64,000 nt of DNA, taken from contig NZ_FOYH01000001.1 in NCBI RefSeq assembly GCF_900116015.1, positions 803,769 through 867,768 on the forward strand, given 5' to 3'. Of this stretch, positions 17,082-25,018 are shown in pieces. Made by a program: the position numbers and the translations under genes. A model generated the notes under the pieces. The model had not been told where the DNA came from and did not search any database. It saw only the letters and a list, made by a program, of their open reading frames with translations. This DNA comes from Enterobacter sp. kpr-6 (GTDB taxonomy: Bacteria; Pseudomonadota; Gammaproteobacteria; Enterobacterales; Enterobacteriaceae). The first letter of the stretch is position 1, and the number at the start of each line of letters is the position of its first letter.

Positions 17082-18251
17082 TCACACCCTGATAAGTTTA
17101 GAAACCGCGGCAACGGCAAGCATGGCTATCGCCACCACAATAAAGGCGACCGCCAGATTACTGTGATGCGCAATGCCGCCAATGCTGGCGGGGCCAGCCA
17201 GTACGCCCATATAGCCGAGCGTGGTTACCGCCGGAACGGCCAGCACCTGAGGCATGGCGGTCTGGCGACCAATGGCAGAAAACATCACCGGCACAATATT
17301 TGCGCAACCCATGCCCACCAGTGCGTAACCCACTAATGCCAGTTCCCAGGAGCCACCCCATACCGTCAGCAAAATACCCGCAGCGGCGACCAGCGCGCCG
17401 GTGAAGACGACCCGCTGCTGCCCAAGCCGGGCGACAATGCGGTCACCGGTTAAACGGCCCAGTGTCATGGTTGCTGCAAAGCAGGCAAAGCCCAGACCGC
17501 CGCGTGCTTCAGACAGCCCACGATATTCGGTCAGGTAGACTGCGCTCCAGTCCAGCACCGCGCCTTCTGCAAGGAAGACAATGAAGCAGACGGCACCTAA
17601 CAGCAGCACAATGCCGTGCGGAACGGCAAACGCCGGGCCTTCTTGTGGGTTTGCGTAGGTAAGAAATCCGCGTACGCACAGCGTTAATAGAAGAAGCACG
17701 ATAATTGTCGTGGCAAGACTGGCGGCAGTAGCTGATAGCCCCAGCGACATCATGCCGCTCATCGTCCCCGCACCTGCAATGCCGCCCACACTATAAAAGC
17801 CGTGAAAGCCGGACATTAAGGGACGTGGTGAGGCTTTCTCGACAATGATCGCCTGCACGTTCATGGCGCAGTCCGTGGTGCCAACACCGATGCCGAACAG
17901 CAGCAGTGCCAGCGCCAGCAGGCGAGCATCGCTGGTGACCGCGAGCAGGGGCAGGATCGCACTGAAAATCAGCACCGAAATCACCATCACCCGACGGCAA
18001 CCGAAACGGGCGGTAAGCATTCCGGTAAGCGGCATCGCCACCAGCGCACCACCGCCGAGACAGAGCAGCAGAAGTCCAAGCGTCCCGTCGCTCACGCCGG
18101 TATTGTATTTCGCAAACGGCACCAGCGCCGCCCAGGCCGCTGTCGCAAAGCCCGCCATAAAAAATACCATCCGGGTCGCGCGTTGCTCACTACGGCCTGG
18201 TGCTGTCTCATTGATTCCGGTAAGTTCCAGTACTGAATTTTTATCGCTCAT
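17082..18251 (-). CDS. Major facilitator superfamily transporter
   Basis: A 389-aa protein with about 12 hydrophobic segments and MFS loops (GMLTARFGCRRVMVIS between TM2 and TM3, GRLTGDRIVARLGQQRVV in the second half). DCAMNVQAIIVEKASPRPLMSGFHGFYSVGGIAGAG recalls the YbjJ/FucP-like branch, often linked to sugar or small-solute transport. It starts 22 bp after the phosphatase gene in the same direction, so the two form an operon, perhaps import or export of a compound acted on by the phosphatase. The substrate is unknown. The pair is not in the E. coli K-12 neighbourhood. Confidence 0.8.
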   Translation of the reverse strand: MSDKNSVLELTGINETAPGRSEQRATRMVFFMAGFATAAWAALVPFAKYNTGVSDGTLGLLLLCLGGGALVAMPLTGMLTARFGCRRVMVISVLIFSAILPLLAVTSDARLLALALLLFGIGVGTTDCAMNVQAIIVEKASPRPLMSGFHGFYSVGGIAGAGTMSGMMSLGLSATAASLATTIIVLLLLTLCVRGFLTYANPQEGPAFAVPHGIVLLLGAVCFIVFLAEGAVLDWSAVYLTEYRGLSEARGGLGFACFAATMTLGRLTGDRIVARLGQQRVVFTGALVAAAGILLTVWGGSWELALVGYALVGMGCANIVPVMFSAIGRQTAMPQVLAVPAVTTLGYMGVLAGPASIGGIAHHSNLAVAFIVVAIAMLAVAAVSKLIRV

Positions 18252-18273
18252 ACAGGTCCTGTCGCAGTCATGC

Positions 18274-19065
18274 TTAGCTGTTAAGAATTTTCAGGGCTTG
18301 CTCATGCAGACGCGGGCAACCGGAGGCGAGAATTCTGCCTCCCGCTTCAGGGCGATCGCCGGAAAGTGTCGTCACCACGCCGCCTGCCTGCTCAACAATC
18401 GGGACAAAAGCGACGATGTCATAAGGTTGCAGAGCGTATTCCAGACAGAGATCGATCTGGCCTGCCGCCAGCATCGCCATGGCGTAACATTCGCCGCCGT
18501 AACGCGTCATTAATGTGCTGCTGTGCAGGGCCGCGAAATTCACGTCAGGCGTAGTGGGAATGGGTTCGGGGGAGGTGGTATGTAAAATCGCCTGATCGAG
18601 TGACAGGCCTTTGCGGGTAGTCATTACCCCTGTGCCCTGCGGGCCGCTGCGCCACGCCTGCTTCCCGTCTGCCCAGAAGCGCTCGCCGGTAAAAGGCTGG
18701 CCCATCATGCCCAGATGACCACGACCTTCCACCGTCAGGCCAATCAGCGTGCCCCATACCGGCAAACCGCATAGAAACGGGCGCGTACCATCAACCGGAT
18801 CGAGCACCCACTGCACAGGGCCGGAACCCGTAGTGCCAAACTCCTCACCCATAATGGAGTGTGTCGGGTAACGCGCTTCAATCATTGCCCGCATCACGCG
18901 CTCGGCTTCCCGATCGGCATCGGTGACCGGATCGAAACGAAATCCTTCTTTGGGCTTGGTGTCCACATGCAGATTCATTTGTGAGCGAAAGCGCGGCAGC
19001 GTTTCTTTGTCGGCGGCATCGGCAAGTTCATGGAGAAAGGCGATATCAGGAATAGGCTGGTTCAT
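18274..19065 (-). CDS. Inositol monophosphatase family phosphatase (HisN-like)
   Basis: A 263-aa member of the IMPase/HisN family. Metal-binding motifs are clear: GEEFG (~71-75) and WVLDPVDGTRPF (~84-95), with the third Asp in QPYDIVAFVPIVEQAGG. DPVDGTRPF, with Arg after Thr, is typical of HisN-type histidinol-phosphatases, but the host should already make histidinol phosphate phosphatase through HisB, so a different phosphate monoester is possible. First gene of a two-gene operon with an MFS transporter. SD AAGGATC precedes the ATG. Confidence 0.78.
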   Translation of the reverse strand: MNQPIPDIAFLHELADAADKETLPRFRSQMNLHVDTKPKEGFRFDPVTDADREAERVMRAMIEARYPTHSIMGEEFGTTGSGPVQWVLDPVDGTRPFLCGLPVWGTLIGLTVEGRGHLGMMGQPFTGERFWADGKQAWRSGPQGTGVMTTRKGLSLDQAILHTTSPEPIPTTPDVNFAALHSSTLMTRYGGECYAMAMLAAGQIDLCLEYALQPYDIVAFVPIVEQAGGVVTTLSGDRPEAGGRILASGCPRLHEQALKILNS

Positions 19066-19335
19066 TTTTCGATCCTTTTAAATGAGCAACGTCAGAACGC
19101 ATTGCTGATACTTTATGCGTGGTTGTGCTCGATTGTGCACGATCTACAAAAATGTTGCAAACAGCATTGCGCACAAAATCGGCACGTACGGCGCTATGCG
19201 ATGAAAGGCGGCAGGATTAGCTGGAACAGATAAAGGAAAAGCGAAAGGGCGGTATCAGATGAAATTTGGGCAAAGATAGAGAATAAAGAAGAGAGAAAGT
19301 AAAATCAGGGAGAAACAAGAGAGTGAAACACTGAA

Positions 19336-19412
19336 TGGTGCGTCCGAGTGGACTCGAACCACCGACCCCCACCATGTCAAGGTGGTGCTCTAACCAACTG
19401 AGCTACGGACGC
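19336..19412 (-). tRNA. valV: tRNA-Val (GAC)
   Basis: Minus-strand 77-nt sequence beginning GCGTCCGTAGCTCAGTTGG, anticodon GAC within CTTGACATG, T-loop GGTTCGAGTCC, acceptor closing CGGACGC and encoded ACCA. Identical in layout to E. coli valV. Second of a tandem pair; a spacer of 15 bp separates it from the upstream copy. Confidence 0.98.
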
Positions 19413-19427
19413 ACTGTACAGAAAGGA

Positions 19428-19504
19428 TGGTGCGTTCAATTGGACTCGAACCAACGACCCCCACCATGTCAAGGTGGTGCTCTAACCAACTGAGCTATGA
19501 ACGC
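19428..19504 (-). tRNA. valW: tRNA-Val (GAC)
   Basis: Minus-strand 77-nt tRNA starting GCGTTCATAGCTCAG, anticodon GAC, ending GAACGCACCA. It differs from the neighbouring copy by compensating changes in the acceptor and T stems (UUCA/UGAA in place of UCCG/CGGA), as valW does from valV in E. coli. It is the promoter-proximal copy. Confidence 0.98.
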
Positions 19505-19529
19505 ATTGTTGTGTTGACAACGGGGACGA

Positions 19530-19558
19530 ATATTAGCGGCAGGGCGCGGCTGTGGCAA
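19530..19558 (-). promoter_or_regulatory. Promoter of the tRNA-Val pair
   Basis: -35 TTGCCA (complement of 19553-19558) and -10 TAATAT (complement of 19530-19535) with exactly 17 bp between, followed by a GC-rich discriminator (TCGTCCCCG) typical of stringently controlled stable RNA promoters. Confidence 0.75.
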
Positions 19559-19748
19559 GCGGAAAAAAGCAATTTTCACCCTGATTTCACGCGATTGCAG
19601 AACTTTTATACATGGATGACTCATTTCACTGATGTATAAGAGTAATTATTAAACAAAAATCAATTTGAGTGCATTAAGGGCCGCGAACTCTCTTTTAATT
19701 TTCCGTCGAACAGCGTTTATTCGGTAATTGAGCCGATATGTTCATAGC

Positions 19749-19785
19749 AAAAAGCGCCACCGGTAAATCAGCCTGTGGCGCTTCT
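19749..19785. terminator. Terminator downstream of the COG4705-type gene
   Basis: AAAAAGCGCCAC pairs with GTGGCGCTT around a loop; the A-tract gives a U-tract on the minus strand after the membrane protein gene. Confidence 0.65.
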
Positions 19786-19789
19786 GGTA

Positions 19790-20563
19790 TTAACTCTGCG
19801 TTACGGTTTTCATGGCCGGGCGCTGAGGCAACAGCCAGAGAAAAGCGATGATAATCAGCGCCAGCGTCAGCGAGGCGCTATAGCGACTCAGTTCAAGCCC
19901 GCCATCTGCAATAGGTTTATCCAGGAAATCACCCACTACCGCGCCCAGTGGTCGGGTCAGGATAAAGGCAGCCCAGAACAGTGCCGTACGCGACAGTGAG
20001 GTAAAGCGGCTGGCGGCCCAGATAATGGCCAGCGCCCCCACAAATAACAGGATGCCACCGTCATAACCCATTCCCTCAGTGTCTGCCGTCCAGTCCCCTA
20101 ACGCGGTGCCCAGCGTTTGTGAAAACATGATGGTGATCCAGTAAAAACTCTCTGTGACACCATTATTCACGGAACTTACGGCGATGGTGCCGCAGGTGAT
20201 ACGCCATATAAGGAGGGAAAGGATCAACAGCGTGCTCAGCAGCAGGGTACCGCCCAGGTAACCTATTCCCAGTGAGCGATCGGCAAAATCTGCCAGCGTG
20301 GTGCCAACGGTGGTAGTGGCCACTACGGTAAACCAGTAGATCCATTTATTAAAAGTGGGGCGTTTAATCTGCACCACGACAGCGATTAAAAAAATAATGG
20401 CAAAAATTAATGTGCCGGTAAGGTAACCCAGATTCATTGACATGGTCACCGCATCACCACCGGTTTCACCCAGGGTAGTCGCAGCGATCTTTGTTAACCA
20501 GAAAGCCGCAGTAACGGCAGGTACTTTTGAAAGAGACTGAGAGTCGATGAATTTATTTTGCAT
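19790..20563 (-). CDS. Membrane protein with four internal repeats (COG4705-type)
   Basis: A 257-aa integral membrane protein. I chose the ATG at 20563 (MQNKFIDSQ) over 20608 because CCGGAG stands before it. Four repeats of about 60 residues are visible, each with a small-residue TM segment ending in an acidic motif: TTLGETGGDAV, TTVGTTLADFAD, QTLGTALGDWTAD and RPLGAVVGDFLDKP, mostly followed by GYxGGT-like turns. Proteins of this type are annotated as COG4705 membrane proteins without known function. The regular Asp/Glu placement suggests an ion or substrate path, which is inference. It lies in a variable region next to tRNA-Val. Confidence 0.7.
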   Translation of the reverse strand: MQNKFIDSQSLSKVPAVTAAFWLTKIAATTLGETGGDAVTMSMNLGYLTGTLIFAIIFLIAVVVQIKRPTFNKWIYWFTVVATTTVGTTLADFADRSLGIGYLGGTLLLSTLLILSLLIWRITCGTIAVSSVNNGVTESFYWITIMFSQTLGTALGDWTADTEGMGYDGGILLFVGALAIIWAASRFTSLSRTALFWAAFILTRPLGAVVGDFLDKPIADGGLELSRYSASLTLALIIIAFLWLLPQRPAMKTVTQS

Positions 20564-21130
20564 GGGTACGCTCCGGAAAAACCCACAATGGGTTAACACA
20601 GAATGCACACTATTCGATAATTCTTAAGAACAGATTAAGGCGGGTGAATTTATTTCTGGAATTAATAGCCATCAGACGCATAATCAATAAAGAAAAGATT
20701 AGCAGAATAATTATCTGGTCATGTTTATCTGTCACCCTCTCACGCTGAGTATTTGTTATATTTCAGGGGTGCGCCATTCTCAGGATTATCTTCATTATAA
20801 AAAAGCAATATTTGTCAGTGACATACATTCCGTCTGGTGATCGCTATCAAAATAATGCATTAAATAGTTAATGCTGGCTTGAATAATGACGATAAGCTCA
20901 TTACCAGGCAGGCTTTCTGTTTAATGATTTAAATTAAATTTCCTGCCCAGTCCATTCGCCTTCAGGCGACAAGAGGATCCGTCATGAATTGATATCGGTT
21001 TTAATTTGCCGTTCCAGCTCATTTTGTTTATTTGGGGGATTAAGATAATTGCAGACTACACACCTGACATCCCGCTTCATGCAGCTTAAAAAACAATATT
21101 TCTAATAATAATTTCAGCCGGGAGCCAACT
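20564..21130 (+). promoter_or_regulatory. 567-bp AT-rich intergenic region with possible sigma-28 promoter
   Basis: No gene is visible. A flagellar-type promoter is possible: GACGATAA at 20888-20895 matches the sigma-28 -10 (GCCGATAA) at 7 of 8, with TAATGCTG 11 bp upstream as a weak -35 (5 of 8). That would place the start about 230 bp before the chemoreceptor gene. A small hairpin (CGCCTTCAGGCG) lies near 20960. Confidence 0.35.
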
Positions 21131-22789
21131 ATGAAAATTTTAAAAAATATCACAGTAAGAAAAATGCTGTTGATTATCCTCACGATCTTTACTTTGATCT
21201 GGGGTATTGCCACGGGTCTGACACTGAAGAATTTTTCAGAGACAAGGATATTGCTGGAAAACAGCGAACAGCAGAAAGCGGCTTACGCGCTTCTGGTAAA
21301 AGGTAACGACCAATACTTCCGCTCCGTCACCCGTATGCTGCGGGCTATGGACTATCAACAGGATAATAAAGCCGACGAAGCAGCGAAAACATTTGCTAAT
21401 GCTGAAAAGGCACTCAAAATCAGCCAGGACATGCTCTCACAGTTCCGCAAAGCGCAGCATGTGGATGTTCCCCCTGAATTGTCTGATGCAATGATCAATG
21501 ACTGGGAAACGTTGCTGTCCACCATTACGCCCATGCTCTCGGCAGCGCGTAATAATCAGGTGGAACAGTTCCGCCAGCTCTTTCGTCATACTTACCCGCC
21601 GTTGAGTGTTAAATTCGGCGAAACGGCAGAAAAATATACCCGTGCTATTCAGTCGAACGTCATGCTGGATCGCGCGAATGATTCCATTGCCGAAAACCGG
21701 GTGATCCTGCTGAGCGCTTTGCTGGCCGGCATATTGACCCTGATCCTGACCGACCGTTATCTGGTGAAATACCTGACCTCACCGCTTAACAACATCAAAA
21801 ATCATCTTGAAAAATTAACTGCCGGTAAGCTGCATGTGGAGATTGATGACTTTGGCCGTAACTGCGCCGGGCAATTAATTCCTTACATTCGCAGTATGCA
21901 GAACAGCCTGCGTGAAACGGTTTCTGCCATTCAGGAGACATCTTCCAGTCTGTATGTCAGTACAGGCCGTATTCGCGAGGGTAATGAGAAATTATCCGCG
22001 CGCACTGACCAGCAGGCGGCCGCAATACAGGAAACCTCCGCCAGCATGGAGGAACTGACCTCCACCGTGAAAAATAACGCTGAAAACGTTCAGCAGGCCC
22101 GCGTTCTCTCTGAAGAAACGCAGGAGATGGCGAAGAAAGGCGGAGAGCTTACCGGGGATGTCGTGGAAACCATGGAGAATATTTCCGAAAGCTCCCGAAA
22201 AATTGCGGACATTACTGGCGTCATTAACAGCATCTCCTTCCAGACCAATATTCTGGCACTGAATGCCGCAGTAGAAGCGGCCCGCGCCGGTGAACAAGGG
22301 CGTGGATTTGCGGTTGTAGCCAGTGAAGTTCGCTCGCTGGCACAGCGTAGCGCCCAGGCTGCAAAAGAGATTGAGGCACTGATCAATGAATCGGTTTCCC
22401 GCGTGCAAACGGGCTCAGAGCTGGTCACTGCCGCCGGTAAAGCTATGGACACCATCATCTCCTCCGTCACGCATGTGAATGCGCTGATGGGAGAAATATC
22501 CATTGCCTCTGACGAGCAAAGTAAGGGGATTGCCCAGATTGGGCTGGCGATGAATGAAATGGACGGCGTGACCCAACAGAATGCCGTGCTGGTCCAGGAG
22601 GCATCGTCCAGTGCAGAGGAGCTGGAGAAAGAAGCACAACATCTGGCGAAAATCATTGCTGTTTTTGACCTGGAAGGAGAAGGACATAAATCCGTGAAAC
22701 ACGAAGCCCGACCGCTTCTGAATAAATCACCAGGACTGGCATTAGCTCAGCCAGCGTCGGGCCGCAATAATAACTGGGAAACCTTCTAA
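21131..22789 (+). CDS. Methyl-accepting chemotaxis protein
   Basis: A 552-aa transmembrane chemoreceptor. TM1 spans ~11-30, a periplasmic four-helix TarH-type sensor runs to ~190, TM2 ~193-210, then HAMP (LTSPLNNIKNHLEKLTAGKL) and a long cytoplasmic coiled coil with the invariant hairpin tip ISFQTNILALNAAVEAARAGEQGRGFAVVASEVRSLAQRSAQAAKEIE. It ends NWETF, the CheR/CheB-tethering pentapeptide of high-abundance receptors such as Tar and Tsr. The periplasmic ligand pocket lacks a motif I can assign, so the ligand is unknown. SD CCGGGAGCC precedes the ATG. Confidence 0.93.
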   Translation: MKILKNITVRKMLLIILTIFTLIWGIATGLTLKNFSETRILLENSEQQKAAYALLVKGNDQYFRSVTRMLRAMDYQQDNKADEAAKTFANAEKALKISQDMLSQFRKAQHVDVPPELSDAMINDWETLLSTITPMLSAARNNQVEQFRQLFRHTYPPLSVKFGETAEKYTRAIQSNVMLDRANDSIAENRVILLSALLAGILTLILTDRYLVKYLTSPLNNIKNHLEKLTAGKLHVEIDDFGRNCAGQLIPYIRSMQNSLRETVSAIQETSSSLYVSTGRIREGNEKLSARTDQQAAAIQETSASMEELTSTVKNNAENVQQARVLSEETQEMAKKGGELTGDVVETMENISESSRKIADITGVINSISFQTNILALNAAVEAARAGEQGRGFAVVASEVRSLAQRSAQAAKEIEALINESVSRVQTGSELVTAAGKAMDTIISSVTHVNALMGEISIASDEQSKGIAQIGLAMNEMDGVTQQNAVLVQEASSSAEELEKEAQHLAKIIAVFDLEGEGHKSVKHEARPLLNKSPGLALAQPASGRNNNWETF

Positions 22790-22795
22790 AAAAGA

Positions 22796-22822
22796 ACTGC
22801 TCCCTTTCTACAAGGGAGCAGT
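22796..22822 (+). terminator. Hairpin between the chemoreceptor and EAL-HDOD genes
   Basis: ACTGCTCCCTT and AAGGGAGCAGT form an 11-bp perfect stem with a 5-nt loop right after the chemoreceptor stop. The following sequence is AT-rich but has no run of T, so it may attenuate rather than end transcription. Confidence 0.55.
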
Positions 22823-22854
22823 CAAATAATTATAAATTGGCCAGGAGGTCAGAT

Positions 22855-24087
22855 ATGTATTCATTTATCGCGCGACAACCTATTTTTGACAGAGAGATGC
22901 AGACTGTTGCGTATGAACTGCTTTTCAGAGATGGAATGAATAATTCTTTCCCGGATGTATCACCTGAATATGCTACTTCTAAAATGATATCTGACCAGTT
23001 TTTATGCATACCTATTCCACGCATTTCAGGTAAACACAATTCATTTATCAACGTCCCACACCAGATGATTATCAACGGGCTTAGCGACACGTTGCCGGGG
23101 GATAACGTTGTTATTGAAATCCTTGAAGATGCGGTACCCGATGATGCGCTCTTTAGCGCTGTTAAAAGTATGTATGGGAAAGGGTATCAGCTTGCCCTCG
23201 ATGATTTCACGCTGGACAGCGCGTGGGATAAATTTATGCCGTACATCTCGATCATAAAATTTGATGTGCGCCAAAAAAGTCAGGACGAAATTCTTCAGTA
23301 CATTAACCGGAATAAGCCCCTTCTGAAGGGCATACAGTTTCTTGCTGAGAAAGTCGAAACCCGAGAGGAGTTTGAACTGTACCGTCAGGCCGGGTTTATG
23401 TTATTTCAGGGATTTTTCTTTAGCCGCCCTGAGGTCATGAAAAATAAATGTCTTTCTCAGAACTCGCTGTCCCTGACCAGAATGATGATAGAGGTTAACC
23501 GTGAGTATCCGGATTTTTTGGCGATTGAAAAACTGCTCAAAAGCGATCTGACGCTGTCATACAAAATAATGCGCTACGTGAGGAATATGCTGTTTAAAAC
23601 CCATGGCATTATTCAGGCCGACAATCTGACGTTGAAAGAGATCATTCTTTTTCTTGGCTGCAACGAGCTTCGCCGTTTTGTCTCCGTGGCTACGCTGGCA
23701 AACATGAATAGCTCAGCCGTGACTGAGCTTTACCATCAGAGTATGGTTCGGGCTAAGTTCTGTGAATTAATTTCAGGTAAAATTAATAACGCTTCATTAT
23801 CCTATAACGCTTTCATATGCGGCTTGTTCTCTCTTCTTGAGGTCATTCTGGAATTTCCGATGGATGATTTGTTAAAGCAAATCACTATCCCTCAAAATGT
23901 TACGGATGCGCTCTGTGAGAAGAAAGGGGTACTTTTTGACATCCTCCATCTGTGTTTATGCTATGAAAAACTGGACTGGGACGGTGCATCAGAAATATGC
24001 CAGACGCTCAATATTTCTGAGTTTTCTGTAATAAAATCAATGCAAGCCGCGACTAAATGGGCTGACGAACTCTCACTTCACCCCTAA
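22855..24087 (+). CDS. EAL-HDOD domain protein (YuxH family)
   Basis: A 410-aa protein. Residues ~1-200 form a degenerate EAL domain: RQPIFDREMQTVAYELLFRDG replaces the canonical EALLR motif, with ALDDFTL further on; the Glu-Ala-Leu motif and several metal ligands are missing, so it probably does not hydrolyse c-di-GMP. Residues ~205-400 fit an HDOD domain (LLKSDLTLSYKIMRYVRN). Such EAL-HDOD proteins influence motility in other bacteria, which agrees with the chemoreceptor 65 bp upstream. Start at 22855, with AGGAGG just before. Confidence 0.82.
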   Translation: MYSFIARQPIFDREMQTVAYELLFRDGMNNSFPDVSPEYATSKMISDQFLCIPIPRISGKHNSFINVPHQMIINGLSDTLPGDNVVIEILEDAVPDDALFSAVKSMYGKGYQLALDDFTLDSAWDKFMPYISIIKFDVRQKSQDEILQYINRNKPLLKGIQFLAEKVETREEFELYRQAGFMLFQGFFFSRPEVMKNKCLSQNSLSLTRMMIEVNREYPDFLAIEKLLKSDLTLSYKIMRYVRNMLFKTHGIIQADNLTLKEIILFLGCNELRRFVSVATLANMNSSAVTELYHQSMVRAKFCELISGKINNASLSYNAFICGLFSLLEVILEFPMDDLLKQITIPQNVTDALCEKKGVLFDILHLCLCYEKLDWDGASEICQTLNISEFSVIKSMQAATKWADELSLHP

Positions 24088-24253
24088 TTTTCATTAAGCA
24101 GGATTCAGTTCAGATCTGCTCAGGGAATGCAGGCGGAAGGGCCAGGTCTTGAGTAAATTCCCGATGTAGAGATTTTATCTTTTAACAGTTTGTACTTTCC
24201 ATATTGCCTTGAGGCCGTGTGGGTATCTGTTATTTAAGATGAGATCTTTCTGC

Positions 24254-24624
24254 ATGAACACGTTACTGCTTGCGCTGATTCGTGCGCTGCGTAGCCATGG
24301 CTGGCATTACCCTTACTTTTTGCGCGCAGTCTGGGACAACTTTGCGGCCCGCTACTGCTTAATGCCAGTAAGTTGCAGCGCTATTCCGCTAATAACCGGC
24401 TGCTACTGATGTGCCTGTGCGGTTATATCGGAAGTTACTTTTTATTACCTTTATCTGCCGGATTTCTACATGCGGGCCTTGTGATGATTTTCAGTGCGCA
24501 CATGGCGTCAAATATTGTCTTTGCTTTAGGTACTTTTGGGGTGCTTAAAAATTTCCTGGAAACCCAGGTGGCGAAGGTGAGTGCAATGACCTGGAGAGGG
24601 CAGATGATTCTGAAACGCCTGTAA
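24254..24624 (+). pseudogene. Frameshifted membrane protein remnant (MFS-like)
   Basis: Two overlapping frames read as one broken gene. From 24254 MNTLLLALIRALRS runs in one frame; near 24292 a shift continues as PWLALPLLFARSLGQLCGPLLL and then NNRLLLMCLCGYIGSYFLLPLSAGFLHAGLVMIFSAHMASNIVFALGTFGVLKNF to 24624. The hydrophobic segments with GQLCGPLL look like the last helices of a major facilitator transporter, joined to a short N-terminal piece. Neither frame alone gives a sensible protein. The 166 bp before it hold nothing recognisable. Confidence 0.45.
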
Positions 24625-24727
24625 CACCGGTAGTCTATAATTTATAAAAGGTTATGGTTACGGATAGTTGTCAGGACTCAACACCTTACTGGCTATTGAT
24701 GTGTTAAATAAATCGGAAGAGGTAGAC

Positions 24728-24901
24728 ATGAACGTTGATGCTCTAAAGCAAAAGGCAGAAGATGAAATCGCCGCTCTCATAACAAAAAAAATTACAGAGT
24801 TGCGTAAAAAAACAGGTAAAGAAGTTTCCGAAATTGAACTGGTTGCCCGCGAAGCGATGACCGGTCTTGAGGGTTATGAAGTAAAAATAAAGCTCATTTG
24901 A
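24728..24901 (+). CDS. Small protein of unknown function (57 aa)
   Basis: ATG at 24728 after GGAAGAGGTAGAC encodes 57 residues: a charged N-terminal helix (VDALKQKAEDEIAALITKKITELRKKTGKE) followed by ELVAREAMTGLEGYEVKIKLI. No signal or membrane segment. Composition and SD support a real gene, but I do not recognise the family. It lies between the transporter remnant and mdtK. Confidence 0.55.
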   Translation: MNVDALKQKAEDEIAALITKKITELRKKTGKEVSEIELVAREAMTGLEGYEVKIKLI

Positions 24902-24990
24902 TCCTCTCATTTTAAACAGGGTCGCTTCGGCGGCCATGTTTATTCCCGGAACGCCACTGGCAGGTATCTCTGTACTAAACGTTGATAAAG

Positions 24991-25010
24991 CAGCCGCCCG
25001 CAGGCGGCTG
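24991..25010. terminator. Hairpin between the 57-aa gene and mdtK
   Basis: CAGCCGCC and GGCGGCTG around a CGCA loop, 8 bp after the mdtK stop (minus strand); the U-tract is poor. Confidence 0.55.
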
Positions 25011-25018
25011 AGCGTTGA

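Noticed and set aside
19427..19639. 70-codon plus-strand frame over tRNA-Val
   Set aside because: It is antisense to a tRNA gene.
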